From positions 62,001 through 126,000 of the forward strand of contig CAYREX010000003.1 in assembly GCA_964423505.1 (NCBI GenBank): a DNA stretch of 64,000 nucleotides. The letters run 5' to 3'. Origin of the DNA: CAYREX01 sp964423505. GTDB taxonomy: Bacteria; Fermentibacterota; Fermentibacteria; Fermentibacterales; JCC-6. Below are positions 17,201-28,633 of this stretch, in pieces (the first letter of the stretch is position 1; the number at the start of each line of letters is the position of its first letter). The notes beneath the pieces were generated by a model. That model saw only the letters and a list, made by a program, of their open reading frames with translations. It was not told the origin of the DNA and made no database searches. Both the position numbers and the translations under genes were made by a program.

Positions 17201-18883
17201 TTGGGCGTTTACGACGGGCTCGGAGTATCAGAGCTGGAGGAGCTGCTCCGTTCGAGCGGGCCACAGGAGAGGTACGACATACTCATCGTCCTCTCCAAGC
17301 GGATATACAAGAAGGATCCCGAGAGGGCGGAAGCCCTCGCCCGAGAGGCCGTTGCAATCGCCGGGGAGGCCGGTCGGGAGGTAGACGAGGCCAAGGCCCG
17401 TGACCTGCTCGGTATGGTCCTGGGTGCCGTGGGCGAGTACAGCGATGCACTCGACGAGATCTCACGGAGCCTCGAGGTGCTGGAGCGGTACGGTCTGGAC
17501 TTCGATATAGCCCGGTGCTGCAACAACCTGGCTCTCGTCCACAGGTATCTGGGTGACCACGCGAGATCCATCGAGCTCTTCCACAGGTCTCTGCGCATCA
17601 AGGAGAGGATCGGTGACCTCACAGGAGAGGCTGCGACCTGGAACAACCTCTTCGGCGTCTACGACTACCTGAAGGACTACGACACCGCCCTGGTCTGCAT
17701 AGACAGGGCGATCGCCCTGGCAGAGGAAGCGGATGACGAACGGCTCCTCCCGTCGAAGTACAACAACAAGGGATCGATCCTCGTGAAGAAGGGCGAGTTC
17801 CGGGAGGCTGAGCGCTACCTTCGGATGGCAATGGAGATGAACCACAGGAGCGGGAACGTCATCCCGCTTATCAAGAACATGCACAACTACAGCGAGTACT
17901 ACATCGCCTCAGGTGATTACGACGAGGCGGAGAAGTGCCTCGGGAGGATGCTGGAGCTCTCGAGGGAGCACGACTTCGAGATGGGGCTGGTGCTAGCCCA
18001 CGGTACACTGGCGGAGCTGTACGACCTCACATGCGACGTGAAGCGCCTCAGGGAGCATGCATCAAGCTGCCTCGAGGCAAATGACGGGGTAGACATGGAG
18101 GCCTGGCGGCTAAAGGCGCTCCACCTGATGGGCAAGGGCGACGCGGGGCTCGGCAGGTACCGGGAGGCCTGCGACAGCCTCCTTGGCTACATCGACGGCA
18201 TCGGTGGGTTGGAGGTGGAGACGAGGAGTCACGAGGTGGCCAGGATCGAGGCCAGGGCCGACTACGAGCACCGCCTCCGCGACAGGCTGCGCAAGGTCCT
18301 GCACGACATCATCCTCACGATGACCCGGGTGGTGGAGATGAAGGATCCCTACACCGCCGGACACCAGGAGAACGTGGCAAGGCTGTCGGAGGAGATAGGG
18401 CGGAGGATGGGGCTGGACCCTGACCGGCTCGAAGGCCTGCGCATAGCCGCGACCCTGCACGACATCGGCAAGGTGTTCATCCCGGCGGAGATACTGGCCA
18501 AGCCCGGAAGGCTCAACGATATGGAGATGGCCCTGATCAAGATGCATCCGCGCTCCGGGTACGACCTGCTCTCCTCGATAGAGTTTCCCTGGACCGTGGC
18601 CGAGTTCGTGCTCCAGCACCACGAGAAGCTGGACGGCAGCGGCTATCCACAGGGCCTCTCCGGGGACGGGATACTCCTTGAGGCAAGGATAATATCCGTC
18701 TCCGATGTTGTAGAAGCCATGTCCATGCACCGTCCGTACAGGCCTGCGCTAGGTGCCGAGAAAGCACTGGCCACGGTGAGGGAGATGGCGCCCGAGAAGC
18801 TCGATATCGCGGTTGTGGAGGCGTGCGGCGAGGTCTTCGAGGAGGGCTTCAACCTGCGCTGCGGTAGCTCACTCGGGGGATGA
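17201..18883 (+). CDS. TPR-repeat protein with HD-GYP cyclic-di-GMP phosphodiesterase domain
   Basis: A 560-residue cytoplasmic protein. Residues 20-340 are helical tetratricopeptide-type repeats (for example CCNNLALVHRYLGDHARSIE and YNNKGSILVKKGEFREAERY). The C-terminal third is HD-GYP: GHQENVARL, HD at 420-421 (LHDIGKV), H473-H474-E475, and the GYP at 481-483 in DGSGYPQGL, so catalytic residues look complete. It probably hydrolyses c-di-GMP under control of a partner bound by the TPRs. The start is TTG at 17201. It is divergent from the sensor kinase, with a 217-bp shared upstream region. Confidence 0.88.
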   Translation: MGVYDGLGVSELEELLRSSGPQERYDILIVLSKRIYKKDPERAEALAREAVAIAGEAGREVDEAKARDLLGMVLGAVGEYSDALDEISRSLEVLERYGLDFDIARCCNNLALVHRYLGDHARSIELFHRSLRIKERIGDLTGEAATWNNLFGVYDYLKDYDTALVCIDRAIALAEEADDERLLPSKYNNKGSILVKKGEFREAERYLRMAMEMNHRSGNVIPLIKNMHNYSEYYIASGDYDEAEKCLGRMLELSREHDFEMGLVLAHGTLAELYDLTCDVKRLREHASSCLEANDGVDMEAWRLKALHLMGKGDAGLGRYREACDSLLGYIDGIGGLEVETRSHEVARIEARADYEHRLRDRLRKVLHDIILTMTRVVEMKDPYTAGHQENVARLSEEIGRRMGLDPDRLEGLRIAATLHDIGKVFIPAEILAKPGRLNDMEMALIKMHPRSGYDLLSSIEFPWTVAEFVLQHHEKLDGSGYPQGLSGDGILLEARIISVSDVVEAMSMHRPYRPALGAEKALATVREMAPEKLDIAVVEACGEVFEEGFNLRCGSSLGG

Positions 18884-18980
18884 GGAGCGAATCGATGAGG
18901 ATGATGCCGCAACCTCGTTGCCTCTGCTCCGGCGAGGGAATCGGTCATCTGGGGTCAGGGCTCGAAGAACGGAGGAGCAC

Positions 18981-19661
18981 ATGAAGTTGAGGATCTACCC
19001 GCTGGCCGTCCTGGCGATACTGGCGGTATCGGTCGGTCAGAGCAACTACCCGGTGGTGATCAACGAGATAATGTACAATCCTTCACAGGCCCTGGGTCCG
19101 GACTACCTCTTCGAATGGGTCGAGCTCTACAACGACAGCCATGATGCCGTGGACATGTCCGGTTGGATGCTGACCGATGACGCCTTGACCTCCACGCAGA
19201 CCTTCGACCCGGGCACGGTCATCGAGCCGGCCGGTTACCTCGTGGTCGCAAGGAACGACTCGGCCTATGCCGCCCATTACGGCAGCTCCGTTGAGCTCGT
19301 CGGATGGACAGGCAGCTGGAGTGGTCTGAACAACGGTGGTGACTACGTCTTCCTCTACAATCCCCTGGACGACGTAGTCGACATGGTCCACTACGACGAT
19401 ACGGCCTCCTGGGGCTCCGACTATGGAGACGAGAACACTACACCGGACCACGACGGGGATGGACCGCCTCTCGCCCGGATCGACCCCGGCGGCGACTCGA
19501 ACGACCCGGCCAACTGGGAGTCCAGCATCGACGAAGCCAGCGGAATCCCGGACGACGACTGGGAGGGGCATGACGAGTCCCACGGCACCCCGGGCTGCTG
19601 GAACGAGACCGGCATGGCCCTCGAGACGGGGACCTGGGCGATGATAAAGGCAGCTTTCTGA
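18981..19661 (+). CDS. Secreted lamin-tail-domain (LTD) protein
   Basis: A 226-residue exported protein with signal peptide (MKLRIYPLAVLAILAVSVGQS) and one LTD domain, recognised by VVINEIMYNPSQ, FEWVELYNDSHDAVDMSGW, GYLVVARN and a late GTPGCWN. LTD domains are found in surface and extracellular proteins; the fold is immunoglobulin-like. It has no C-terminal sorting tail. GGAGG lies 5 bases before the ATG. The longer open frame starting at 18813 overlaps the HD-GYP gene and was not used. Function beyond surface location is unknown. Confidence 0.8.
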   Translation: MKLRIYPLAVLAILAVSVGQSNYPVVINEIMYNPSQALGPDYLFEWVELYNDSHDAVDMSGWMLTDDALTSTQTFDPGTVIEPAGYLVVARNDSAYAAHYGSSVELVGWTGSWSGLNNGGDYVFLYNPLDDVVDMVHYDDTASWGSDYGDENTTPDHDGDGPPLARIDPGGDSNDPANWESSIDEASGIPDDDWEGHDESHGTPGCWNETGMALETGTWAMIKAAF

Positions 19662-19725
19662 GCCTGGACGCTGCCTGCATGCGAGCTGCAGCGATCGAAG
19701 ACGAACAGGTAGCGGGAGGACCGGA

Positions 19726-19913
19726 ATGGCAATGACCGGGGTTGCTCTGTGCGTACTCGCCGCGGCATCCGCCGTTTACGGGAAGCTGCCGGTGATGGTT
19801 GCGGAGCTGGACGAGGAGACGACCGAATCGGCTTCGAGATCCGGGAGGTCTATCAGGGAGACAGGTTCGAGGACACGGCGATAGAGGAGCTGATACTCCT
19901 CGGCGCTCACTGA
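19726..19913 (+). pseudogene. Remnant of a secreted protein with a C-terminal glycan-binding-type end
   Basis: A well-formed start (GGAGG, 6-bp spacing, ATG 19726) encodes a signal peptide of about 18 residues and a short stretch (GKLPVMVAELDEETTES), ending at TAG 19882. In the frame one base over, from about 19826 to the TGA at 19911, the sequence reads IGFEIREVYQGDRFEDTAI and then EELILLG. This matches the conserved end of NADase-type glycan-binding/discoidin-like domains (EIxEVYxGxxYxDTxIxEI). The natural protein would need several hundred residues between. The likeliest reading is a large internal deletion plus frameshift. The rest of 19662-20054 shows nothing else. Confidence 0.5.
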
Positions 19914-20054
19914 GCCATCCTTCAACGGTATCGTCCGGGGTTCGACGCGGACTGCCCTTTATCCTCGGCCGGCCTATATTCCGACCGGGCGGCCGTCTCC
20001 GGGCCCCGTGGTAGGGTGCAGCAGGGGAGAGGCCGAAAGAAGCTGGAGGGACCT

Positions 20055-20558
20055 ATGGGAGCCGACGGTCTGGATCACAGCGAGCTGCTCTCCCGTGCCG
20101 AGATGGAGGGGCACGTCTGGTACATGAAGCCGGGCTGGAGGAAATGGCAGGTCTTCGCCGGCGTCCTCTGCTGCCTGCTCATCCTCACCATTCCGCTGGG
20201 GATATGGATAATCGTCAAGGCGAAGAAGGCCCGTGTGGGGCTGACAGAGGAGGGCTTCGCATTCACATACCTGGGGAGCGTCTCCGGCAGGTGGAGCGAG
20301 GTGGAGTCGATAACCCCCGTTGGCATGGGCTCCATGACCTTCGGCGGCGGGCTGGTCGGCCTGGCGGTGGCCTCCACGGTCAAGGCCAGGACCGAGGGCC
20401 TGAAGGGACCGCTCCACATCAAGATGAAGGGCAGGAGGACTCCGAAGATAATCCCCGCCCATACCATAGACCGCTCCCTGGAGATGGCCCTGGAGATGGA
20501 GCGCCTCTCAGGCATCGAGTTCCTGCCGCGGGAGGGGGAGGGAGGCCGGACCGGCTGA
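20055..20558 (+). CDS. Membrane protein with PH-like domain, unknown function
   Basis: A 167-residue protein with one hydrophobic hairpin (VFAGVLCCLLILTIPLGIWIIV, residues about 35-57) followed by a beta-rich domain of bPH type (VGLTEEGFAFTYLGSVSGRW, then SEVESITPVG). Such proteins are widespread and uncharacterised. GGAGG lies 5 bases before ATG 20055; an in-frame ATG at 20016 lacks a site. It is convergent with the glycosyltransferase gene 16 bp downstream. Confidence 0.6.
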   Translation: MGADGLDHSELLSRAEMEGHVWYMKPGWRKWQVFAGVLCCLLILTIPLGIWIIVKAKKARVGLTEEGFAFTYLGSVSGRWSEVESITPVGMGSMTFGGGLVGLAVASTVKARTEGLKGPLHIKMKGRRTPKIIPAHTIDRSLEMALEMERLSGIEFLPREGEGGRTG

Positions 20559-20574
20559 GGCCCGTGAGCGGCGG

Positions 20575-21957
20575 TCACCTGGTCCGGTAGAGGACCACGC
20601 TCCCCTCGCCGCATATCACCGGGCTGGGGCTCTCGAACTCCCGGACCGGCAGCAGCGACTTGCCGGCCCTGCCCACCAGCTCGGCGTACTGGCCGGGGAA
20701 GACCAGCAGCCAGTCCGCCCTCTCCGGGACCCAGGCGGCCAGCTCCTCCATGCCCATGCCCATCGTCACGGGGGTGACCAGGCCGTCAACGTCCAGGACG
20801 GCCAGGTCGGTGAGCCAGCCGGCCGCGCCGGCGTCGGCCACCGCCACGGTGTCCCCGGAGGTAGCCTCCCCCGCCAGGTCGAGGGCCGGGGCGACGTCTA
20901 TCGCCCAGACGTCCTCGGAGGCCCCCGCGCGCCTTCCCGCGAAGACGACGAGCCCGGGCAGCATGGTGAGGAGCAGCAGCGCCACGTTGCCCCGGCTCTT
21001 CCTGATCCGGGGCAGCCAGACCGATGCGGCCAGCGCCACCGCCACCAGTCCCGGCACGTGATACCTCATCTGGAACCACGCGTTGGGCTGCATGACGACC
21101 GAGGAGCCGAGCAGCAGTAGCGGGATGGCAGCCAGGGCCCTCCCCCGTCTACGGTCGCCCTCCGCGCCCTCCCTGAGTAGCTTCGCCATTCCTGCGCCGC
21201 CGGCAACGAAGAGCAGGGGGGAGGAGAGCAGGAGCCCGACCGCGAGGCCGCGCAGCGCCGAGAACGGCGAGGACCAGGCGCCCGACTGCTTGGCGTAGAA
21301 GGAGGCGGGGAGGGGACGGCCGATGGCGTAGAGGTCCCACGCCACCCAGAGCAGCCCGGCGGCAAGTGCCGGCAGGAGGAGGAGCAGCCTGCGTCTCCAT
21401 CCCTCCTCGGCCATGAGCATCGGTAGGGCCAGCAGGCAGAGCTCCGGCCTGGTCAGCACCGCCGCCGCCAGCAGCCAGGGCCGAGCGCCGGCCCACCGCC
21501 CGCTCTCCAGGCTCTTCCAGACCAGCACCAGAAGCAGGACCGCCAGGCCGGTCTCCATGCCGCTGCCGGAGTGGAAGGCAACCGGCCCCGCGAAGGCGAT
21601 GACCGCCCCGGCCACCGGTCCCGCCAGGAGCACCCCTGCCAGGGTGGCCAGAAGGGAGAGGAGCATCAGCACCGGCGCGGCAGACATCCTCCCGGCCAGA
21701 GAGGCCAGTGCCGAGGGAACCAGCCATAGCGGGCTCGTGAAGCCCGCCGAAGGCTCGCCCGGGAGGAGCTGGAGCGGATGTCCTGACAGGATGGACCGGC
21801 CGTACCGCAGGTGTATGTAGCTGTCGTCCATTGGAGGGACCGAGGGCCTCGCCGAGAGGAGGACCGAGGCGAGGGAGAAGATGAGCAGGGCGGCGGGCCC
21901 GATCCACCATGGGACCCGTGCTACCCGTCTGCCGGCGCCGCCCTTCCTCTTCCCCAT
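20575..21957 (-). CDS. GT-C type membrane glycosyltransferase (AftB/GT87-like)
   Basis: A 460-residue polytopic membrane protein with about 10-12 helices. The first extracytoplasmic loop carries the GT-C acidic motif MDDSYIHLRYGRSIL (Asp44-Asp45), and PGEPSAGFTSPLW matches the motif of AftB-like polyprenyl-phosphate-sugar transferases. A soluble C-terminal domain follows the last helix. It probably transfers a sugar from a lipid carrier to an envelope glycan or protein; the substrate is unknown. The longer open frame upstream of ATG 21957 overlaps the divergent acpS promoter region and was rejected. Confidence 0.65.
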   Translation of the reverse strand: MGKRKGGAGRRVARVPWWIGPAALLIFSLASVLLSARPSVPPMDDSYIHLRYGRSILSGHPLQLLPGEPSAGFTSPLWLVPSALASLAGRMSAAPVLMLLSLLATLAGVLLAGPVAGAVIAFAGPVAFHSGSGMETGLAVLLLVLVWKSLESGRWAGARPWLLAAAVLTRPELCLLALPMLMAEEGWRRRLLLLLPALAAGLLWVAWDLYAIGRPLPASFYAKQSGAWSSPFSALRGLAVGLLLSSPLLFVAGGAGMAKLLREGAEGDRRRGRALAAIPLLLLGSSVVMQPNAWFQMRYHVPGLVAVALAASVWLPRIRKSRGNVALLLLTMLPGLVVFAGRRAGASEDVWAIDVAPALDLAGEATSGDTVAVADAGAAGWLTDLAVLDVDGLVTPVTMGMGMEELAAWVPERADWLLVFPGQYAELVGRAGKSLLPVREFESPSPVICGEGSVVLYRTR

Positions 21958-22089
21958 CGGGGATTCATTCGGAGGCGGCGCCCTCGCGTCAAGACCGGAG
22001 CGTCCTGCCGGCCTTTCCGTGTGGACGCGCAATGGCGCATATGTTAGGGTAAAGCGGTAACCCGGAAGAGGACCGGACACTGGAAGAGC

Positions 22090-22481
22090 GTGCGATTGAG
22101 CGTCGTCGGAGTCGGTCTGGACATCATCGACATCGACAGGTTCAGGGCCTCTCTGGACGACGCGCTTGCACGGGAGTTGTTCCTCCCCGGGGAGATCGAG
22201 TACTGCGAGGGCCGGGCACGGCCGTGGGAGAGCTACGCCGCGCGCTTCGCCGCCAAGGAGGCGGCGTTCAAGGCCCTGGGGCGCGGCCTCGCCCAGGGGA
22301 TGACCTGGCACTCCGTGGAGGTCGTGCGAGAGGAAAGCGGAGCGGTGAGCCTGCTGCTCCGGGGTCCCGCGCTTGCGCGGGCCGGGGAGCTGGGCGTCAC
22401 ACGCATGCACGTAACGCTGAGCCATGACGCAACGGGAGCCGTCGCGGCGGTGATAATGGAGAGCACGGGAGGGGGACCGAG

Positions 22482-22485
<4 letters not shown>
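22090..22485 (+). CDS. acpS: Holo-[acyl-carrier-protein] synthase
   Basis: A 131-residue phosphopantetheinyl transferase of the AcpS type. The Mg-binding Asp11 (VGVGLDIIDIDRF) and Glu57 in ARFAAKEAAFKALG are present, and the C-terminus has the usual SHD motif (TLSHDATGAVAAV). It would activate the acyl carrier protein encoded two genes downstream. The start is GTG at 22090. It overlaps the acyl-CoA synthetase gene by 4 bp, which ties general ACP activation to this operon. Confidence 0.92.
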
Positions 22486-24227
<1,742 letters not shown>

Positions 24228-24245
24228 GCGAAGGAGGATGAACCG

Positions 24246-24494
24246 ATGGACGACATGAAGGACGTGGTGCTCCAGTACGTGGTGGACGAGTACCTGGACG
24301 AGGAGGACGAGGAGGAGATCTCCTACGACTCCCCGCTCATCTCCTCCGGCATAGTCGACAGCTTCTCCATGGTCTCGCTGAAGAAGTTCCTGGAGAAGAG
24401 GTACGAGATATCCCTTCCGGACGACGAGGCCACGCCGGAGGCGTTCGACACCGTGGAGTCGATAGTCACCCTGGTCAAGAAGCACCGGGGTTAG
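24246..24494 (+). CDS. Acyl carrier protein
   Basis: An 82-residue acidic helical protein with the phosphopantetheine attachment Ser39 in the motif GIVDSFSMV. The sequence is more like the dedicated ACPs of small biosynthetic operons than like AcpP (DSLDTVE). It is embedded between an acyl-CoA synthetase and an alpha-oxoamine synthase, 9 bases before the latter, so it probably carries the acyl group that the synthase condenses with an amino acid. An acpS lies in the same operon. Confidence 0.85.
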   Translation: MDDMKDVVLQYVVDEYLDEEDEEEISYDSPLISSGIVDSFSMVSLKKFLEKRYEISLPDDEATPEAFDTVESIVTLVKKHRG

Positions 24495-24503
24495 GGGGTA
24501 CGC

Positions 24504-25751
<1,248 letters not shown>

Positions 25752-25762
25752 GGACCGGCGAA

Positions 25763-25789
25763 GGGCCGGACCGGAGGACGGTCCGGCCC
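25763..25789 (+). terminator. Terminator-like hairpin after the acpS-acs-acp-AOS operon
   Basis: A perfect 10-bp GC stem (25763-25772 with 25780-25789) with a 7-base loop starts 12 bases after the synthase stop. There is no U tract, so it could be rho-dependent or a transcript-stabilising hairpin. Confidence 0.55.
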
Positions 25790-25821
25790 ACTGCCCGGTG
25801 GTCCCTGGGAGGGAGGCCGGG

Positions 25822-26922
25822 ATGAGAGCAGCCCCCGCCTCTTTGCTGCTCGCGGCTGCCGCCGTCTCGGCGGACGCCGGTTTCTTCGGCACCATGGCCC
25901 AGCACCCGGTCCCCCACGACCCGGATGCGTCTCACCCCCACATCTCCATGGAGAGCGAGCAGGTGGTCGTCATGGTGGGCGACTCGATGGAGGCCCGCAT
26001 TGTCGCCGACTTCCTCTTCGAGCACAGCGGCGCGGCGGCCGCGGATACGGTGGTCATGTACTACCCGTGGGCCGTCCGGCTCCCGGTGCACTCGGTCCTG
26101 TGGAGCCTGGACCTCGTGACCGACCCGATGGACGTCAGCGTTAGGGTAGACGGAGAGCCGGTGGAGACATGGCCGATGCTGGCCTGCAGGTGGTCCGCCG
26201 ACCGCGGCCTGTCATGGTCCGACGTCCTCGAGGGCGCGGAGCCGCTCCGCCAGGACGAGCCGGCCGACGGCGAGGTCTTCCACGTTCGCCTGGCGCCCGG
26301 CGCCTGGGAGCAGATCGACATGGACGGCACCCCCGACGCGGAGGGGGCGTACCGGACGGCGGAGCAGCTGGCCTACTCGGCGCACGCTTGCCTGTGCTGC
26401 TGGGCGGTCCCCTTCGAGCCGGGGAGCACGAGGCTCGTGGAGGTCTCCATGGACTACGTCCTCACAACCGGCTACGGGGAGAGGGACGCCTACGTGACCT
26501 ACCCGCTCTACACCGGCGCCTCCTGGTCGGGAGCCATCGGCAGGGGGAGGCTGATGGTCGTCCCGGGGGAGGGGGTCTCTCCGAAGCAGCTGGAGGAGGC
26601 CGCCTCCGTCTCCATGCCCGAGCCCCGGCGCATGGAGGGGGAGGGGGAGGAGCTCTCCGTGCTGCCGGAGATAGAGGGGCACCCGGCATTCCGCTCCACC
26701 GAGCTGTCCGCCCTCCGCGGGACCGACGTCTCCGGCGGCTGGCTCTGGGAGTTCGAGGGACTGGAGCCGGTCGTTCCGGAGACCTCCTGGCAGTACTTCT
26801 ACGTCGACCCGATCACCGGCCACGACATGAACGGGCTCTACTACCCCGAGGCCCACGGCAGCGAGCGCCCCTGGGCTTCCGCAATAGTGGCCAGGGTGAG
26901 GTACGGAGGCGTGAAGTGGTGA
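25822..26922 (+). CDS. Secreted protein of unknown function
   Basis: A 366-residue exported protein: signal peptide MRAAPASLLLAAAAVSADAG, then a mostly beta domain. Early segments (SEQVVVMVGDSMEARIVADFLFEH, YYPWAVRLPVHSV) suggest a domain that begins with a beta-sandwich 'anti-intrusion' fold, as in DUF4424-like proteins, but this is tentative. A CLCCW cluster lies near residue 195. GGGAGG precedes the ATG. It overlaps the next lipoprotein gene by 4 bp, so the two are probably coexpressed. Confidence 0.65.
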   Translation: MRAAPASLLLAAAAVSADAGFFGTMAQHPVPHDPDASHPHISMESEQVVVMVGDSMEARIVADFLFEHSGAAAADTVVMYYPWAVRLPVHSVLWSLDLVTDPMDVSVRVDGEPVETWPMLACRWSADRGLSWSDVLEGAEPLRQDEPADGEVFHVRLAPGAWEQIDMDGTPDAEGAYRTAEQLAYSAHACLCCWAVPFEPGSTRLVEVSMDYVLTTGYGERDAYVTYPLYTGASWSGAIGRGRLMVVPGEGVSPKQLEEAASVSMPEPRRMEGEGEELSVLPEIEGHPAFRSTELSALRGTDVSGGWLWEFEGLEPVVPETSWQYFYVDPITGHDMNGLYYPEAHGSERPWASAIVARVRYGGVKW

Positions 26923-28067
26923 GGCCGGCCGCAGCGGCGCTGGCGCTCGCGACGCTCATCCTCGCCTCCTGCGGAACGGTTGCCGTCTCCCCCTGGACGT
27001 GGTCCATGCCCGGGGAGGAGAACGTGGAGTTCACCTACTTCGACGGTATCTGTCCCATGCCCCGGGGCGGGTGTGCGGCGCTGGGGAGGGTCGGGCTGAA
27101 GCGGGAGGCGACGCGCATGCTGGTCGTCCGGCTGGACGCCTCGGGCGACGTTCTGCTCCGGAGCCTGCACGGCGACGGCGAGCACGTCTGCGAAGGCTAC
27201 GACGCGGCGCTTCTCGGAACCGGAGAGCTGGTCTGCGTCGGCGTCAGGGCCGACGGACCGGAGCTCTCCGCCGACGACACCTGGGCGGTGGCGCTCGACC
27301 GGAGTGGCGGTGTCCTCTGGGAGAGGACCTTCCTCGGGCTCAGGGGCTCCTACGACCTGGCGGACGAGGTGGAACCATACCCCGACGGAGGCTTCGTCAT
27401 GGCCTGCGAGGTCGAGACTCCCAGGGCAAGCAACGACGTGGCCGTGGTGCGTGTGGACGGAGACGGCGAGACGGCCTGGACCGCGACCGTCGGCGGCGAC
27501 GACTGGGAGGACGCGGGCGGGATGGTCGTCCTCGCGGACGGCTCGATAATGCTCCTCCTGACCTCCGGCCCGTGGGACGTCCCGGAGCGCGACTGGCGGC
27601 TGGTGCGCATCTCACCGGAGGGGGAGACCCTTGAAGACGAGAGGCTGGACAGCGGCAGGGCGGACGACGCGGTGGCCCTCTGCCCGGACGCCGAGGGCGG
27701 TCTCTACCTGGTGGGGGTCTCCGGCATCATACAGGCGGGAGACAAGGACGTCCGGGTGGTCCGGAGGGACTCCTCCGGAGATGTCCTGTGGGAGTACGTC
27801 CTGGACCCTCCCGGCGACGACATCGTCGACTGCGCCTGCACCGCCCACGGGGGCGGTCTGCTGCTGGGCGGGAGGATGCGCGGCTCGGTGGGGCTGCTGC
27901 TGCTCGACCCCGAGGGGCGGGTGGCCGGCCGCGTCGACCTGCCCATGGACGCGGTGGAGGGCGTTTGCAGGACGACGGACGGTGGCTACGCTGCCTGCGG
28001 CTACGCCGATCGCAGGGGCGTGGTCGTCAAGCTGGAATCCGACCTGACCCCTCCCGGAACCGTCTAG
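26919..28067 (+). CDS. Lipoprotein with beta-propeller-like repeats
   Basis: A 382-residue protein starting at GTG 26919, with a lipoprotein signal (LATLILASC, lipobox Cys about residue 17). The mature part consists of about six repeats of the form 'G.....D..GD.LW......D' (for example DRSGGVLWERTF, DGDGETAWTATV, DSSGDVLWEYVL, each followed by a 'GG' turn), typical of six- or seven-bladed propellers seen in surface proteins of uncultured bacteria. The start overlaps the stop of the upstream secreted protein. Ligand unknown. Confidence 0.7.
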   Translation: MRPAAAALALATLILASCGTVAVSPWTWSMPGEENVEFTYFDGICPMPRGGCAALGRVGLKREATRMLVVRLDASGDVLLRSLHGDGEHVCEGYDAALLGTGELVCVGVRADGPELSADDTWAVALDRSGGVLWERTFLGLRGSYDLADEVEPYPDGGFVMACEVETPRASNDVAVVRVDGDGETAWTATVGGDDWEDAGGMVVLADGSIMLLLTSGPWDVPERDWRLVRISPEGETLEDERLDSGRADDAVALCPDAEGGLYLVGVSGIIQAGDKDVRVVRRDSSGDVLWEYVLDPPGDDIVDCACTAHGGGLLLGGRMRGSVGLLLLDPEGRVAGRVDLPMDAVEGVCRTTDGGYAACGYADRRGVVVKLESDLTPPGTV

Positions 28068-28068
28068 C

Positions 28069-28572
28069 TTGCGCTACCTGAGGGCCATGGGCGGGAAGCT
28101 GGTCTTCCAGGGGGGAGCCGGCGGCGGCCGGAGCATCGTAAGGGCGGCGCTGGTCGGGAGCTCCGCCGTCTTCATGGTGGCGGTGATGGTTGTGCTCTTC
28201 GTCCTCAGGGGGGCCGGGCATCCGGCCACGGCCGTTCTGGTGATGCTCGTATCGGTCCCGGTCTACGCGGTGGCCCTCTGGCTGGCCTGGAGCAGGCTGG
28301 TCGGCGCCTCCAGGCTCACTGTCGACCTGACCGGGGGAACGCTCTCGGCGGGAGGGAGGAAGCTCCGGACGGAGAGGGTCAGGGAGGTCCTCCTGACCGG
28401 GCAGGCGGGCGGCTGGACGGTCTCGGTGGAGACGGCCGACGGGGTCAGGGTGGGCCTGGCAGCGCTGCGTGAGAGGAAGGATGCGGAGGGGCTGGCAGGG
28501 GAGCTGGCCTCGGTGCTGTCGCTGCCCGGACCTCCCGAAGGAACCGCCAGCGGCTCCCGACCGTTATACTAG
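28069..28572 (+). CDS. Small membrane protein, unknown function
   Basis: A 167-residue protein with two membrane helices (about residues 26-46 and 54-74) followed by a beta-rich domain (SRLTVDLTGGTLSAGGRKL and beyond) similar in layout to the PH-like membrane protein at 20055-20558. It starts at TTG 28069, 1 base after the lipoprotein stop; ATG 28087 is an alternative start. No family was recognised. Confidence 0.55.
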   Translation: MRYLRAMGGKLVFQGGAGGGRSIVRAALVGSSAVFMVAVMVVLFVLRGAGHPATAVLVMLVSVPVYAVALWLAWSRLVGASRLTVDLTGGTLSAGGRKLRTERVREVLLTGQAGGWTVSVETADGVRVGLAALRERKDAEGLAGELASVLSLPGPPEGTASGSRPLY

Positions 28573-28633
28573 GGCATAACTGACGCCACGTCCGCATCTG
28601 CGGAAGAACCCCTCTCAGAAGGAGCGAACGGAT

